From Sporosarcina sp. FSL W8-0480 (GTDB taxonomy: Bacteria > Bacillota > Bacilli > Bacillales_A > Planococcaceae), in the NCBI RefSeq assembly GCF_037963765.1, contig NZ_CP150166.1, positions 1,495,501-1,559,500 of the forward strand: DNA of 64,000 nucleotides, read 5' to 3'. The position numbers were made by a program, and so were the translations under genes. Under the pieces are notes generated by a model that had not been told where the DNA came from, made no database searches, and saw nothing but the letters and a program-made list of their open reading frames with translations. Each line of letters starts with the position of its first letter. Position 1 is the first letter of the stretch. This document shows, in pieces, positions 29,179 to 36,917 of this stretch.

Positions 29179-30720
29179 ATGGAACAGCGTTCGCAATGGG
29201 GAACAAGGGCCGGCTTTATATTGGCCGCTGTCGGTTCGGCTGTAGGGTTAGGGAACATCTGGCGTTTTCCATACGTTGCGTATGAAAACGGCGGCGGGGC
29301 ATTTTTCATTCCGTATTTATTTGCACTTTTAACTGCCGGTATCCCAATTTTAATCATGGAATTCACGATAGGACATAAGTATCGTGGATCTGCACCCCTA
29401 TCATTCTTCCGGATGAAAGGAAAAGGTGCTGAATGGTTAGGGTGGTGGGGAATTTTTGTATCGTTCGTCATTTCTACGTACTATGCAGTGATTATCGCCT
29501 GGGCTTTAAAGTACACGGTTTACTCTTTCAACTTGGCGTGGGGCGATGATACAGGAGGGTTCCTATTTGGAACAGTATTGAATTTAGCCGATAATCCAGG
29601 AGATGTTGGAGGACTTGTACCGGGTGTCCTCATTCCACTTATTTTAGTATGGGCGATTGCGTTCATTATCTTATTGGCAGGAGTCAAACGTGGTATCGAA
29701 TTGGCAAACAGGATTTTCATCCCGACGCTTGTCGTGGTGTTCTTATTAATTGTAATCAGGGCGATTACGCTTGACGGTGCGATGCTTGGACTGGATGCCT
29801 TCTTTAAGCCAGATTTGAGTAAATTGGCGGATTCAACCGTTTGGGTAGCGGCTTACGGACATATTTTCTTCAGTCTCTCGATAGCATTCGCCATAATGAT
29901 CACATATTCAAGTTATTTACCGAAAAAATCGGATCTGACGAACAATGCCTTCATCACTGGATTTGCGAATTCAGGCTTTGAATTATTAGCTGGTATCGGA
30001 GTATTCGCAGCGCTTGGATTTATGGCGACACAAGCGGGCGAGTCTGTTGCGGATGTTGCTTCCGCTGGGGTCGGTCTGGCATTCGTCGTATTCCCGCAGA
30101 TCATAAATGAAATGCCGGGGATGAACGGATTCTTCGGGGTACTATTCTTCCTATCCCTTGTTCTTGCGGGGCTTACATCGCTCATTTCGATTTGCGAGAC
30201 GTATATTGCAGGTTTGTCTGAAAAATTCAATATTTCCCGGTCGAAATCGGTCTTTATCGGTGTCGGGCTTGCAGCTATCATTTCTTTGCTTTTTGCAACT
30301 CGCGGAGGCTTATACTTCTTGGATGCTGCGGACTACTTCATCAATCAGTTCGGTGTTGCAGCAATTGGTCTGGTTGAAGTGTTCCTCATTGTATGGGTAT
30401 TCAAGAAGCTGGACGTATTTGGAGCACATGCGAATGAAATCTCAGATATTAAAGTAGGTTTATGGTGGAAAATCTGCTTACGATTCATCACTCCACTTGT
30501 GCTTGGTTATATGATGTTCGACCTATTACGTATTAATCTATTTAAGTTGCATAAGGATGGCGAAGGAAACGTGATCGGGAATTATGAAGGGTACCCCGAT
30601 GCCTTCATCATGTCGAGTGGGTGGATGGTTGCCCTATTCGCCATTGTAATGGCCATCATCTTTACTCTTTTGAATTGGAATAAGAAAGCTTTGGATTCGA
30701 ACGACTACGACAATCGATAA
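29179..30720 (+). CDS. Sodium-dependent NSS-family amino acid transporter (MetP/YocR-like)
   Basis: A 513-residue neurotransmitter:sodium symporter homologue with about 12 membrane segments. The first-helix signature GSAVGLGNIWRFPYVAYENG with Na+/substrate contacts is intact, and the second-half segments SSYLPKKSDLTNNAF and ICETYIAGLSEKF are typical. Bacterial NSS proteins with a tiny partner gene directly downstream form the MetPS type (methionine/alanine import in Corynebacterium), and such a partner is present 12 bases after the stop. AAAGGGGGA precedes the ATG. Methionine as substrate is inference. Confidence 0.85.
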   Translation: MEQRSQWGTRAGFILAAVGSAVGLGNIWRFPYVAYENGGGAFFIPYLFALLTAGIPILIMEFTIGHKYRGSAPLSFFRMKGKGAEWLGWWGIFVSFVISTYYAVIIAWALKYTVYSFNLAWGDDTGGFLFGTVLNLADNPGDVGGLVPGVLIPLILVWAIAFIILLAGVKRGIELANRIFIPTLVVVFLLIVIRAITLDGAMLGLDAFFKPDLSKLADSTVWVAAYGHIFFSLSIAFAIMITYSSYLPKKSDLTNNAFITGFANSGFELLAGIGVFAALGFMATQAGESVADVASAGVGLAFVVFPQIINEMPGMNGFFGVLFFLSLVLAGLTSLISICETYIAGLSEKFNISRSKSVFIGVGLAAIISLLFATRGGLYFLDAADYFINQFGVAAIGLVEVFLIVWVFKKLDVFGAHANEISDIKVGLWWKICLRFITPLVLGYMMFDLLRINLFKLHKDGEGNVIGNYEGYPDAFIMSSGWMVALFAIVMAIIFTLLNWNKKALDSNDYDNR

Positions 30721-30732
30721 GGGGGATTCAAT

Positions 30733-30840
30733 ATGAGCGGTGGAGCTATATTCATGATGATAGTAGGAATCCTTGTCATTTGGGGAGGATTAGCGGGCAG
30801 CATATTTTGGGCAGTATCCAAATCAAGAAGCAGAGCGTAA
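30733..30840 (+). CDS. MetS-like small subunit of the NSS transporter (35 residues)
   Basis: A 35-residue protein made of a short polar start (MSGGA), one hydrophobic helix (IFMMIVGILVIWGGLAG) and a basic tail (SKSRSRA). Size, position and composition match the methionine/alanine-import NSS small-subunit family (MetS). The ribosome site AAGGGGGA is 7 bases before the ATG. It is translated immediately after the transporter gene and probably stabilises or completes the transporter in the membrane. Confidence 0.85.
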   Translation: MSGGAIFMMIVGILVIWGGLAGSIFWAVSKSRSRA

Positions 30841-30862
30841 TATAAGTGAAGTGAAAGTCTTT

Positions 30863-30897
30863 GAAAAGCGACCATAACTGGTTGCTTTTCTTTTGGT
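30863..30897 (+). terminator. Terminator after the NSS operon
   Basis: AAAAGCGACC / GGTTGCTTTT stem, then a T-rich tail. Confidence 0.8.
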
Positions 30898-31060
30898 GTT
30901 TTTCAGTAGGAGCTGACTGATATAGGCGAGTCAATAGTTGTTGGAAGTCAGAATATATGATACATTGGCAGAAGCGATTGCTTTAATGTTAACAATGAAT
31001 GATTTTACTTTCCTACATATAGATTAGTTATTTGTAAAAGTTGAAATGGCGGTGATATTA

Positions 31061-31369
31061 ATGATAACAATCAATGAATATGAATATGAATATGAAATTG
31101 TGAGGGAATACCGTGAAGGTTTCAATGAAGAAGCCTTAATCGCAAGGTATAGTGACGTATTGTCGAAATACGATTATATTTTGGGCGACTGGGGATATGG
31201 ACAACTTCGTTTAAAAGGCTTTTTTGAGGATCGTAATTCAAAAGCGACCTATGAAACAAAAATAAGCACTTTGCAGGATTATATTTATGAATACTGTAAT
31301 TTTGGTTGCGCCTATTTTGTCTTAAAGAAAGTCGGAAAGGTAAAAACTCAAACTACTGAACAGGAATAG
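31061..31369 (+). CDS. yutD: YutD-like protein (DUF1027)
   Basis: A 102-residue cytosolic protein of the conserved firmicute family DUF1027, with the block DYILGDWGYGQLRLKGFFED and DYIYEYCNFGCAYFVLKKV. Function unknown. GGCGGTG lies 9 bases before the ATG at 31061; the ATG at 31046 overlaps that site. The run yutD-yutE-yutF is as in B. subtilis. The N-terminus has a curious EYEYEYE repeat. Confidence 0.82.
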   Translation: MITINEYEYEYEIVREYREGFNEEALIARYSDVLSKYDYILGDWGYGQLRLKGFFEDRNSKATYETKISTLQDYIYEYCNFGCAYFVLKKVGKVKTQTTEQE

Positions 31370-31374
31370 TTATC

Positions 31375-31418
31375 GAACCGCCAAGTAGACACAATGATGT
31401 TTACTTGGCGGTTTATTT
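31375..31418 (+). terminator. Terminator between yutD and yutE
   Basis: AACCGCCAAGTA / TACTTGGCGGTT stem with a T-rich tail. Confidence 0.85.
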
Positions 31419-31472
31419 GTGTGCGCATTATGATATGATGGTATGGTAGTTTAGAATCGGGAGGGAACGAAT

Positions 31473-31919
31473 TTGTACTTTATCGATCGCAATAAAATCA
31501 ACGAAACACTATCATACATGGAAAGCCTTTTGGAGTTGTTCGAGGGGCATCAAAAATGGAATTCAGACAAAGTCCATGCATTGGCCCTTCAACGAATTGC
31601 CCATACAGTCGTTGAGTCAATCATCGATGTTGGTAACTCAATGATTGACGGATTTATCATGAGGGATCCTGGCAGCTACGATGACATCATCGATATTATG
31701 GAAGACGAGAAAGTCATTACAACCGAAATGTCCGTCCCGCTTAAAAAGGTCCTTGGACTTAGAACAATGATTGTCCGTGAATTTGTTGAAGTTGACAATG
31801 AAGAAGTTGAGTCAGTACTTAATGAAACAAAAGAAGTTATTAAGACTTTTCCAGAAAAAGTTCGTTATTATTTGGAGAATGAACTCGGTCCAGTTTCTGC
31901 GTTCAGCCCAACGGAGTAA
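31473..31919 (+). CDS. yutE: DUF86 / HepT-like protein YutE
   Basis: A 148-residue all-helical DUF86 (HepT-like) protein. The segment LQRIAHTVVESIIDVGNSMI carries the R-x3-H-like spacing around which HepT toxins build their RNase site, although residues are shifted from the canonical RX4-6H pattern. No MNT-type nucleotidyltransferase gene is next to it, so it is not an obvious HepT/MNT toxin-antitoxin pair and may have a housekeeping role. Starts with TTG after GGGAGGG; its stop overlaps yutF. Confidence 0.8.
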   Translation: MYFIDRNKINETLSYMESLLELFEGHQKWNSDKVHALALQRIAHTVVESIIDVGNSMIDGFIMRDPGSYDDIIDIMEDEKVITTEMSVPLKKVLGLRTMIVREFVEVDNEEVESVLNETKEVIKTFPEKVRYYLENELGPVSAFSPTE

Positions 31920-32698
31920 TGACAATGGATCGCTATAAAGCAATTTGCCTTGACCTTGATGGAACGGTATATAGAGGGGGCAAAGTGATTCCCGAGGCTT
32001 TGAACTTTATTCATGAACTTCAAAACAGAGGCATCGAACCTTTCTATATTACGAATAATTCATCCGCAACAACAGAACAGTTTCAAATTAAACTTCTTCA
32101 ACTTGGCATTGAGGCGCGAACCGATTCCATAATAACTTCTGCGGTTGCTGCGGCAAAATATTGCAAGGAACATTTTAATGGGGCATCCGTAATGATGATC
32201 GGTGAAGAGGGACTTCAGGCTGCATTGATGGCTGAAGGGTTTAAACTGACCACGGAAAGTCCAGACGTTGTAATTGTCGGTATCGACCGCGGTATTACAT
32301 ATGAAAAATTGGCGAATGCAAGTTTAGCACTACGTGCCAGTGCAGAATTTATTGCAACGAATGGTGACAAAGCTTTCCCAACTGAAAAGGGCCTTATCCC
32401 GGGGAATGGTTCTTTTGTAAAGCTTCTTGAAACGACGACAGATAAAACAGCAACATATGTGGGAAAACCAGAACCTCATATGCTTCATTTCATCCAACAA
32501 AAGGGTTTTCGAAAAGAAGAAATGATCATGATCGGCGATAATTATGATACCGATATCCAAGCGGGTATACGTTTCGGTATCGACACAGCCTATGTTGAGG
32601 GTGGAGTGACAAGCGCTGATGTGGTAAAGGAAAAAGCCTATCAACCGACTTACCTATTGAGGAATTTAAGTGAATGGAATAGAAGTGAGCCGCAATAA
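31919..32698 (+). CDS. yutF: HAD-family phosphatase YutF (NagD-like)
   Basis: A 259-residue HAD-superfamily IIA phosphatase. Motif I is CLDLDGTVYRGG, motif II is FYITNNSSATT, and motifs III/IV are KPEPHMLHF and MIGDNYDTDI. Family members dephosphorylate small phospho-metabolites such as UMP or glycerol/4-nitrophenyl phosphate; the exact substrate is unknown. The start overlaps the yutE stop by one base (TAATG), so the two are coupled. Confidence 0.88.
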   Translation: MTMDRYKAICLDLDGTVYRGGKVIPEALNFIHELQNRGIEPFYITNNSSATTEQFQIKLLQLGIEARTDSIITSAVAAAKYCKEHFNGASVMMIGEEGLQAALMAEGFKLTTESPDVVIVGIDRGITYEKLANASLALRASAEFIATNGDKAFPTEKGLIPGNGSFVKLLETTTDKTATYVGKPEPHMLHFIQQKGFRKEEMIMIGDNYDTDIQAGIRFGIDTAYVEGGVTSADVVKEKAYQPTYLLRNLSEWNRSEPQ

Positions 32699-32720
32699 AT
32701 TGCAAACGGGTTCGGTTAAT

Positions 32721-32750
32721 GGGGAAAGCGTCCGGCTGGAACACAATCAA
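32721..32750. repeat. Right-end fragment of the dispersed hairpin element (copy D)
   Basis: GGGGAAAGCGTCCGGCTGGA followed by an AATCAA stretch matches the right arm of copies A-C; no left arm is present nearby. It sits just after yutF. Confidence 0.6.
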
Positions 32751-32778
32751 CGGTTTTAAGCAGTTCAATATCTAATAT

Positions 32779-32834
32779 AAAAAGGCTGTCACAGACGGTC
32801 AGTTTTTACTGACTTTCTGTACAGCCCTTTTTGT
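32779..32834. terminator. Bidirectional terminator between yutF and yuzB
   Basis: A long imperfect stem: AAAAGGCTGT...GTCAGT and ACTGAC...ACAGCCCTTTT, with A and T runs at the two ends. Confidence 0.8.
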
Positions 32835-32836
32835 GA

Positions 32837-33073
32837 TTAGAACAACGGATTCTCCTCAATAAATTGATATATTTTTTCCGTCAATTCCTCAGGTGTGTCC
32901 GCCTCGACAACTTCCCCGTTGACTAAGGCGTATAAACCTTGAGCGCATAATGTACAATAACTTAGACAACCATATTCAAGAACATCTATATTTGGATCCT
33001 TTTCTAACACTTCCAATGTTTTCTGTGAACCGTTTGCAAGATTACTCATGCAGAATTCTACGATCGGATTCAC
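32837..33073 (-). CDS. yuzB: DUF1450 protein YuzB
   Basis: A 78-residue conserved firmicute protein with a CLSYCTLC cysteine cluster (CxxxCxxC) after VLEYG and the ending EENPLF, matching YuzB in length and layout. The cysteines suggest a metal or Fe-S site, and thioredoxin-like ferredoxins have similar spacing, but no function is established. GAGGTG lies 6 bases before the GTG at 33073; the GTG at 33082 overlaps that site. Divergent from yutJ, sharing a Rex-type operator region. Confidence 0.82.
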   Translation of the reverse strand: MNPIVEFCMSNLANGSQKTLEVLEKDPNIDVLEYGCLSYCTLCAQGLYALVNGEVVEADTPEELTEKIYQFIEENPLF

Positions 33074-33139
33074 TGCGATCACCTCACCCTACTTGGCATG
33101 CTACTCTCTTTTTCATTCGCCGTCAAATGGGATGTCTTA

Positions 33140-33168
33140 TTGTGAAAAATCTCACAAACTGTTATAAT
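33140..33168 (+). promoter_or_regulatory. Rex-type operator overlapping the yutJ promoter
   Basis: TTGTGAAAAATCTCACAA (33140-33157) matches the Rex pattern TTGTGAA-N4-TTCACAA with a single mismatch. Its left arm TTGTGA also serves as a -35 box, 17 bases before TATAAT (33163-33168). A bound repressor would exclude RNA polymerase, consistent with NADH/NAD-controlled expression of an NADH dehydrogenase. Confidence 0.8.
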
Positions 33169-33214
33169 CTATCTGAGAACATATCGGAAAACTGTTTATT
33201 AAAAGGAGAAAATA

Positions 33215-34279
33215 ATGAGAAAACTTGTCTTATTAGGTGCAGGGTACGGTAATATGCGAATTTTGCTCCGTCTACTCAACAAAGAACTGCCAAGTGACCT
33301 GGAAATTACATTAGTGGACAGGACTCCATTTCATAGCTTGAAGACAGAATTCTATGCATTGGCTGCAGGAACGGTTCCCGATTCGGAAATCCGTGTTGCA
33401 CTACCATCCCATGAACAACTAAATATCGTGGAAGGTGAAATTGCCGCCATTAAATTGGATGAAAAAGTAGTCAGTCTTAGTAATGGTGAAGACGTTCCAT
33501 ATGATGAACTTGTAATTGGTCTTGGTTGTGAAGATAATTATCATGACGTTCCGGGAGCTGCTGAATACACACACAGTATCCAGACAATCGGACAATCAAG
33601 AAATACGTATCAGTTACTGCAAGGTCTTGGTGGAGGGGCGACAGTAGGGATCGTAGGTGCGGGTCTAAGCGGTATTGAACTCGCAAGTGAATTGCGCGAA
33701 AGCCGTCCAGACTTGAAGATTAAATTATTTGACCGAGGGCCACGGATCCTAAAGGATTTCCCTGAGAGATTGAGCAATTACGTGAAGGATTGGTTTGATA
33801 AGCACGAAGTTCATGTTATCTCCAATTCGAACATAACAAAGGTCGAAGAAAATGTCCTTTATAATCATGAAGAAAGCATTCAAGTCGACGCAGTCGTTTG
33901 GACCGCTGGAATCCAGGCGGTATCGATTGTGCGTGAATTGGATGTGGAGAAAAACAGAGGACGTGTAGTATTGAATCAGTACCACCAAATCCCAGATTAT
34001 GAAGATGTCTACGTCGTCGGGGATATAGCTGCATTGCCACACGCCCCAAGTGCACAACTTGCGGAAGAACAGGCAGAGCAAATTGTACGAGTACTACGCC
34101 TCGTATGGAGTAAAGAACCATTGCCAAAAGAAATGCCGGAAATCAAGCTAAAGGGCTTCATGGGCTCCTTAGGTAAGAAACAAGGATTTGCCTATCTTGC
34201 AGACCGAACCGTAACAGGCCGAATCGCTCGATTACTGAAATCTGGAGTACTCTGGATGTACAAATGGCATAATGGGTAA
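33215..34279 (+). CDS. yutJ: NADH dehydrogenase-like flavoprotein YutJ
   Basis: A 354-residue FAD-dependent pyridine nucleotide-disulfide oxidoreductase fold protein of the type II NADH dehydrogenase family. It has two dinucleotide sites: LLGAGYGNMRILLRLL at the N-terminus (FAD) and GIVGAGLSGIELASEL (NADH), plus the FAD-contacting VVGDIAALPHAP. It is shorter than Ndh (about 390-400) and lacks a clear C-terminal membrane-binding extension. Expression is likely redox-controlled by the Rex-type site upstream. AAAGGAG precedes the ATG. Confidence 0.85.
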   Translation: MRKLVLLGAGYGNMRILLRLLNKELPSDLEITLVDRTPFHSLKTEFYALAAGTVPDSEIRVALPSHEQLNIVEGEIAAIKLDEKVVSLSNGEDVPYDELVIGLGCEDNYHDVPGAAEYTHSIQTIGQSRNTYQLLQGLGGGATVGIVGAGLSGIELASELRESRPDLKIKLFDRGPRILKDFPERLSNYVKDWFDKHEVHVISNSNITKVEENVLYNHEESIQVDAVVWTAGIQAVSIVRELDVEKNRGRVVLNQYHQIPDYEDVYVVGDIAALPHAPSAQLAEEQAEQIVRVLRLVWSKEPLPKEMPEIKLKGFMGSLGKKQGFAYLADRTVTGRIARLLKSGVLWMYKWHNG

Positions 34280-34294
34280 GCTGGATAATAAGTG

Positions 34295-34338
34295 AAAAAT
34301 CCCTCCCTCGTATTTTACGGGGGAAGGGATTTTATTTT
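34295..34338. terminator. Terminator between yutJ and yuzD
   Basis: AAAATCCCT...CGT / ACG...AGGGATTTT stem with T-rich ends on both strands. Confidence 0.8.
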
Positions 34339-34369
34339 CTCATTTATATTGAATTATTATCAATAAAGT

Positions 34370-34708
34370 TTATGCTTGCTCCACGTATCCGTGTTTTTCC
34401 AGTGCGTTAAAAACAGGTTTCAACTGAATATAGCCTTCGCCGATTACTTCTTCCCCGATACGCACAAGAGGATAGAAATACTCATCATTCAAAATTTGCT
34501 CAGCGATTTCTTTCTGTGCGGAATCCTCGATTTCAGATTCAATATCGATATAATCAATGTCAAAAGGCTGCCCCGGATACTTTCTCGCAATCGCGGCTTG
34601 CAACCATTCGTATGTATCTTTTGAAGAGGGTGCATTGACACAGCTTGCGCAAATGATATCTGCCCCATAAATTTCGATTTTCACCTTTTGTTTCTGCTCC
34701 ATGATCAT
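34370..34708 (-). CDS. yuzD: DUF1462 protein YuzD
   Basis: A 112-residue thioredoxin-like fold protein of the DUF1462 family with the conserved segment YGADIICASCVNAPSSKDTYEWLQ and the C-terminal YFYPLVRIGEEVIGEG. The CxxC in CASC suggests a redox or Fe-S-delivery role; it sits in the yut block with the NifU-like yutI and IscA-like yutM, but no function is proven. GGGAGGAG precedes two candidate ATGs (34708 and 34702). Confidence 0.82.
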   Translation of the reverse strand: MIMEQKQKVKIEIYGADIICASCVNAPSSKDTYEWLQAAIARKYPGQPFDIDYIDIESEIEDSAQKEIAEQILNDEYFYPLVRIGEEVIGEGYIQLKPVFNALEKHGYVEQA

Positions 34709-34874
34709 AACTCCTCCCGATTCTTGATTAGGTTGAAAGTCAACCCACTAACTATCAGTTTATCAATATTCACAAGTTTTGCAATCAGTGAACGAAAATC
34801 AGTAACGAATGCATTTTTATCGAAAAACAACAAACACTAATGGGAAACAAAACTGCCAAGGAGTGTGGCTACCC

Positions 34875-35129
34875 ATGAAGAAGTATATTTCACTACTTAT
34901 ATTTGTTACACTGCTGTTTGTTATGCTTGAACCTGCGTTTGCTAATAAGGGTAGAAAGTTTTATGAGCAGGCTGGGCAAATTTTATGGGATATAAACACG
35001 GATGAAAAAGTCATTGCTCTTACATTTGACGATGGGTTTGTGACAATCTCTGAAATGATGGAGATACGTGCGAAAAATAACAGTGGTGATAAGCATGTGG
35101 ATTTGGATGAAACAAACGATCCAAAATAG
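34875..35129 (+). pseudogene. Polysaccharide deacetylase remnant with the catalytic core deleted in frame
   Basis: An 84-residue frame with a good ribosome site (AAGGAG) and an intact signal peptide (MKKYISLLIFVTLLFVMLEP). The mature part begins like a NodB-family polysaccharide deacetylase (KGRKFYEQAGQILWD, then VIALTFDDG with the metal-binding Asp pair), then jumps directly to FVTISEMMEIRAKN, the segment found at the very end of such enzymes. About 150-180 residues, including the HxxxH zinc ligands, are missing with the frame preserved. It could still be secreted, but it cannot be a working deacetylase. Confidence 0.75.
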
Positions 35130-35218
35130 TGGAAAGCGTTATTCGGGTATAATTCATTTGTCTTTTAAGCAGCACTTACCTTATAATGAGTATAAAGAAG
35201 AAAGGGGAGAAATAAACA

Positions 35219-35455
35219 ATGACTGATACTGCTATGATGGAACCCGTACAAGAAGTTTTAAATAAATTGCGCCCATTCCTCCTTCGTGATGGTGGAGACT
35301 GTGAACTTGTTGATATCGAAGAGGGAGTCGTAAAGCTGCGCCTATTAGGAGCTTGCGGAACATGCCCAAGTTCGACAATCACATTGAAAGCTGGTATTGA
35401 AAGAGCATTGCTTGAAGAAGTACCAGGAGTCGTTGAAGTAGAGCAAGTGTTTTAA
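35219..35455 (+). CDS. yutI: NifU C-terminal domain protein YutI
   Basis: A 78-residue NifU-type Fe-S scaffold/carrier domain with the cluster-binding CGTCPSS motif in [16 protein letters not shown] and the leading [17 protein letters not shown]. It probably receives or delivers 4Fe-4S clusters in the cytosol. AAAGGGGA precedes the ATG. Monocistronic, followed by a terminator shared with the DUF2225 gene. Confidence 0.9.
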   Translation: MTDTAMMEPVQEVLNKLRPFLLRDGGDCELVDIEEGVVKLRLLGACGTCPSSTITLKAGIERALLEEVPGVVEVEQVF

Positions 35456-35465
35456 TAAATAATGC

Positions 35466-35510
35466 AAAAAAGAGCGGGCTGATAATATTCAGTCCGCTCT
35501 AACTTTTTCT
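35466..35510. terminator. Bidirectional terminator between yutI and the DUF2225 gene
   Basis: AGAGCGG-CTGA / TCAG-CCGCTCT stem with A and T runs. It overlaps the last codons of the leftward gene. Confidence 0.85.
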
Positions 35511-36190
35511 TGCTGTTTATGTTCCCTGATCTCCTGCCATCTTTCTTTCGCCATTTCAATAAGATTCGGCTCGATTGAAGTCCGTTGCCTTTCGATAACC
35601 CGTGAAAAATTCCGGACAGCTTCCTCATGATCGCCAATTTGATGTGACAACTCTGCCATTAAGTATATCACCCGCGTTTCGGACATTTGCGTGCCTACAT
35701 AATCTTCTTCCATATATGCCTTCGTATATAAATCACGTGCGATTTTTTTGAACCTCTTTTCCGATTCAACATCATTCAAGTCATTGTAAAGCCATGCGAT
35801 TCTAAGAGTGATTCCTGCAATCGTTAATGGCTTCTCCTTTTTAACAGTAGCACTTATATAGGCAAGCTTATAAGCTTCGATCGCCTCTTCAATAGTCCGC
35901 TCACCACCGAACGAGCGACTGTTCCAGCGTGAAGTTATGGCCTCTTTGATATCATTTTTAACTCCATCGGCAAAATATGGGGAAAAGTCGTCCGTAAATG
36001 CAAATCCGCAATGTGGACATACTGCTGAATTATATAAAATCGGATATACCGATGGGTCTTGATAAATCGGTTTGAAGTCGCTTTCATGCTTCACAACACG
36101 GACATAGCGTGATCGAATTTTTGTTGTATTGAATTTCTCTTTACAATTCAAGCATACCATTTCCCTTAAAAACGAGGAACTTACTTCCAT
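35489..36190 (-). CDS. DUF2225 protein: zinc-ribbon plus TPR-like repeats
   Basis: A 233-residue cytosolic protein. The N-terminus has two CxxC pairs (MVCLNCKEKF and SAVCPHCGFAF) forming a probable zinc ribbon; the rest is helical with TPR-like repeats (IEEAIEAYKLAYISA, AWLYNDLND, IYLMAELSHQIGDHEEAVRNFSRV). This is the conserved firmicute family DUF2225; function unknown, possibly protein-protein contacts. The ribosome site AAGGGGTGA precedes the ATG. Confidence 0.8.
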   Translation of the reverse strand: MEVSSSFLREMVCLNCKEKFNTTKIRSRYVRVVKHESDFKPIYQDPSVYPILYNSAVCPHCGFAFTDDFSPYFADGVKNDIKEAITSRWNSRSFGGERTIEEAIEAYKLAYISATVKKEKPLTIAGITLRIAWLYNDLNDVESEKRFKKIARDLYTKAYMEEDYVGTQMSETRVIYLMAELSHQIGDHEEAVRNFSRVIERQRTSIEPNLIEMAKERWQEIREHKQQEKVRAD

Positions 36191-36308
36191 TTCACGTCAC
36201 CCCTTCTACTTAAAAGTATAACCTATTTCGACGTAAACCGAGTAAATATGATTGCGTTATGGGTAAAATCATTGATATGATAGTTAAAAAGCGGGAAGGT
36301 GGATGTAA

Positions 36309-36674
36309 ATGACACAATACGTTGAAATTACTGAAGCTGCGGCGTATCGCGTTAAGGAAATGATGAAGCATAATGGTGAAGAGGGATCATTCCTACGTGT
36401 CGCCGTAAACGGTGGTGGATGCAGTGGATTGACATATGGGTTAGGATTTGAGGAAGTTAAATCAGAAGATGACTACTTATTATCCCAACATGGAATTGAA
36501 ATCATTGTAGCTAAAGACGATGCAGGAATTTTAGAGGGAACAAAAGTTGACTATAAAGAATCTCTAATGGGCGGCGGTTTTACGATTAATAATCCGAATG
36601 CCATCGCTTCATGCGGTTGTGGGACGTCATTCAGAACTGCTAAAAAAGTTGGAACACCACAAACATGTGATTGA
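36309..36674 (+). CDS. yutM: A-type Fe-S carrier YutM (SufA/IscA/HesB family)
   Basis: A 121-residue A-type carrier that delivers Fe-S clusters to apoproteins. The three conserved Cys are present: NGGGCSGLTYGL and the terminal ASCGCGTSF pair. GGAAGGTGG precedes the ATG. Single gene followed by a hairpin terminator. Confidence 0.92.
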   Translation: MTQYVEITEAAAYRVKEMMKHNGEEGSFLRVAVNGGGCSGLTYGLGFEEVKSEDDYLLSQHGIEIIVAKDDAGILEGTKVDYKESLMGGGFTINNPNAIASCGCGTSFRTAKKVGTPQTCD

Positions 36675-36683
36675 CATTCAGCA

Positions 36684-36740
36684 CTCTCTTTCATCCATTT
36701 GAACTAAATTGTTCATTTGAATGAAAGAGGGTCTTTATTA
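36684..36740 (+). terminator. yutM terminator
   Basis: CTCTTTCATCCATTTGAAC pairs with GTTCATTTGAATGAAAGAG, followed by a short T-rich tail. Confidence 0.75.
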
Positions 36741-36773
36741 TTATCGGCGTTTAAATATATTATTAATAAAGTA

Positions 36774-36802
36774 TTGAAAAGCCTTATCAAAAAGGCTACT
36801 AT
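36774..36802 (+). promoter_or_regulatory. yumB promoter with an inverted repeat in its spacer
   Basis: TTGAAA, a 17-base spacer and TACTAT. The spacer holds AGCCTT-N6-AAGGCT (36780-36797), a perfect 6-bp inverted repeat placed where a repressor would block RNA polymerase. A 5' leader of about 110 bases follows. Confidence 0.55.
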
Positions 36803-36917
36803 TGAATAGTAGAAGTTTGTCGAAATAGAGGCAAATGCCAGGACTGAGCAAATCGACGTATGAACCGATTTACATCGGACCCGGCACATAATAAATTCAA
36901 AGGTGGTTTCGATTTTC

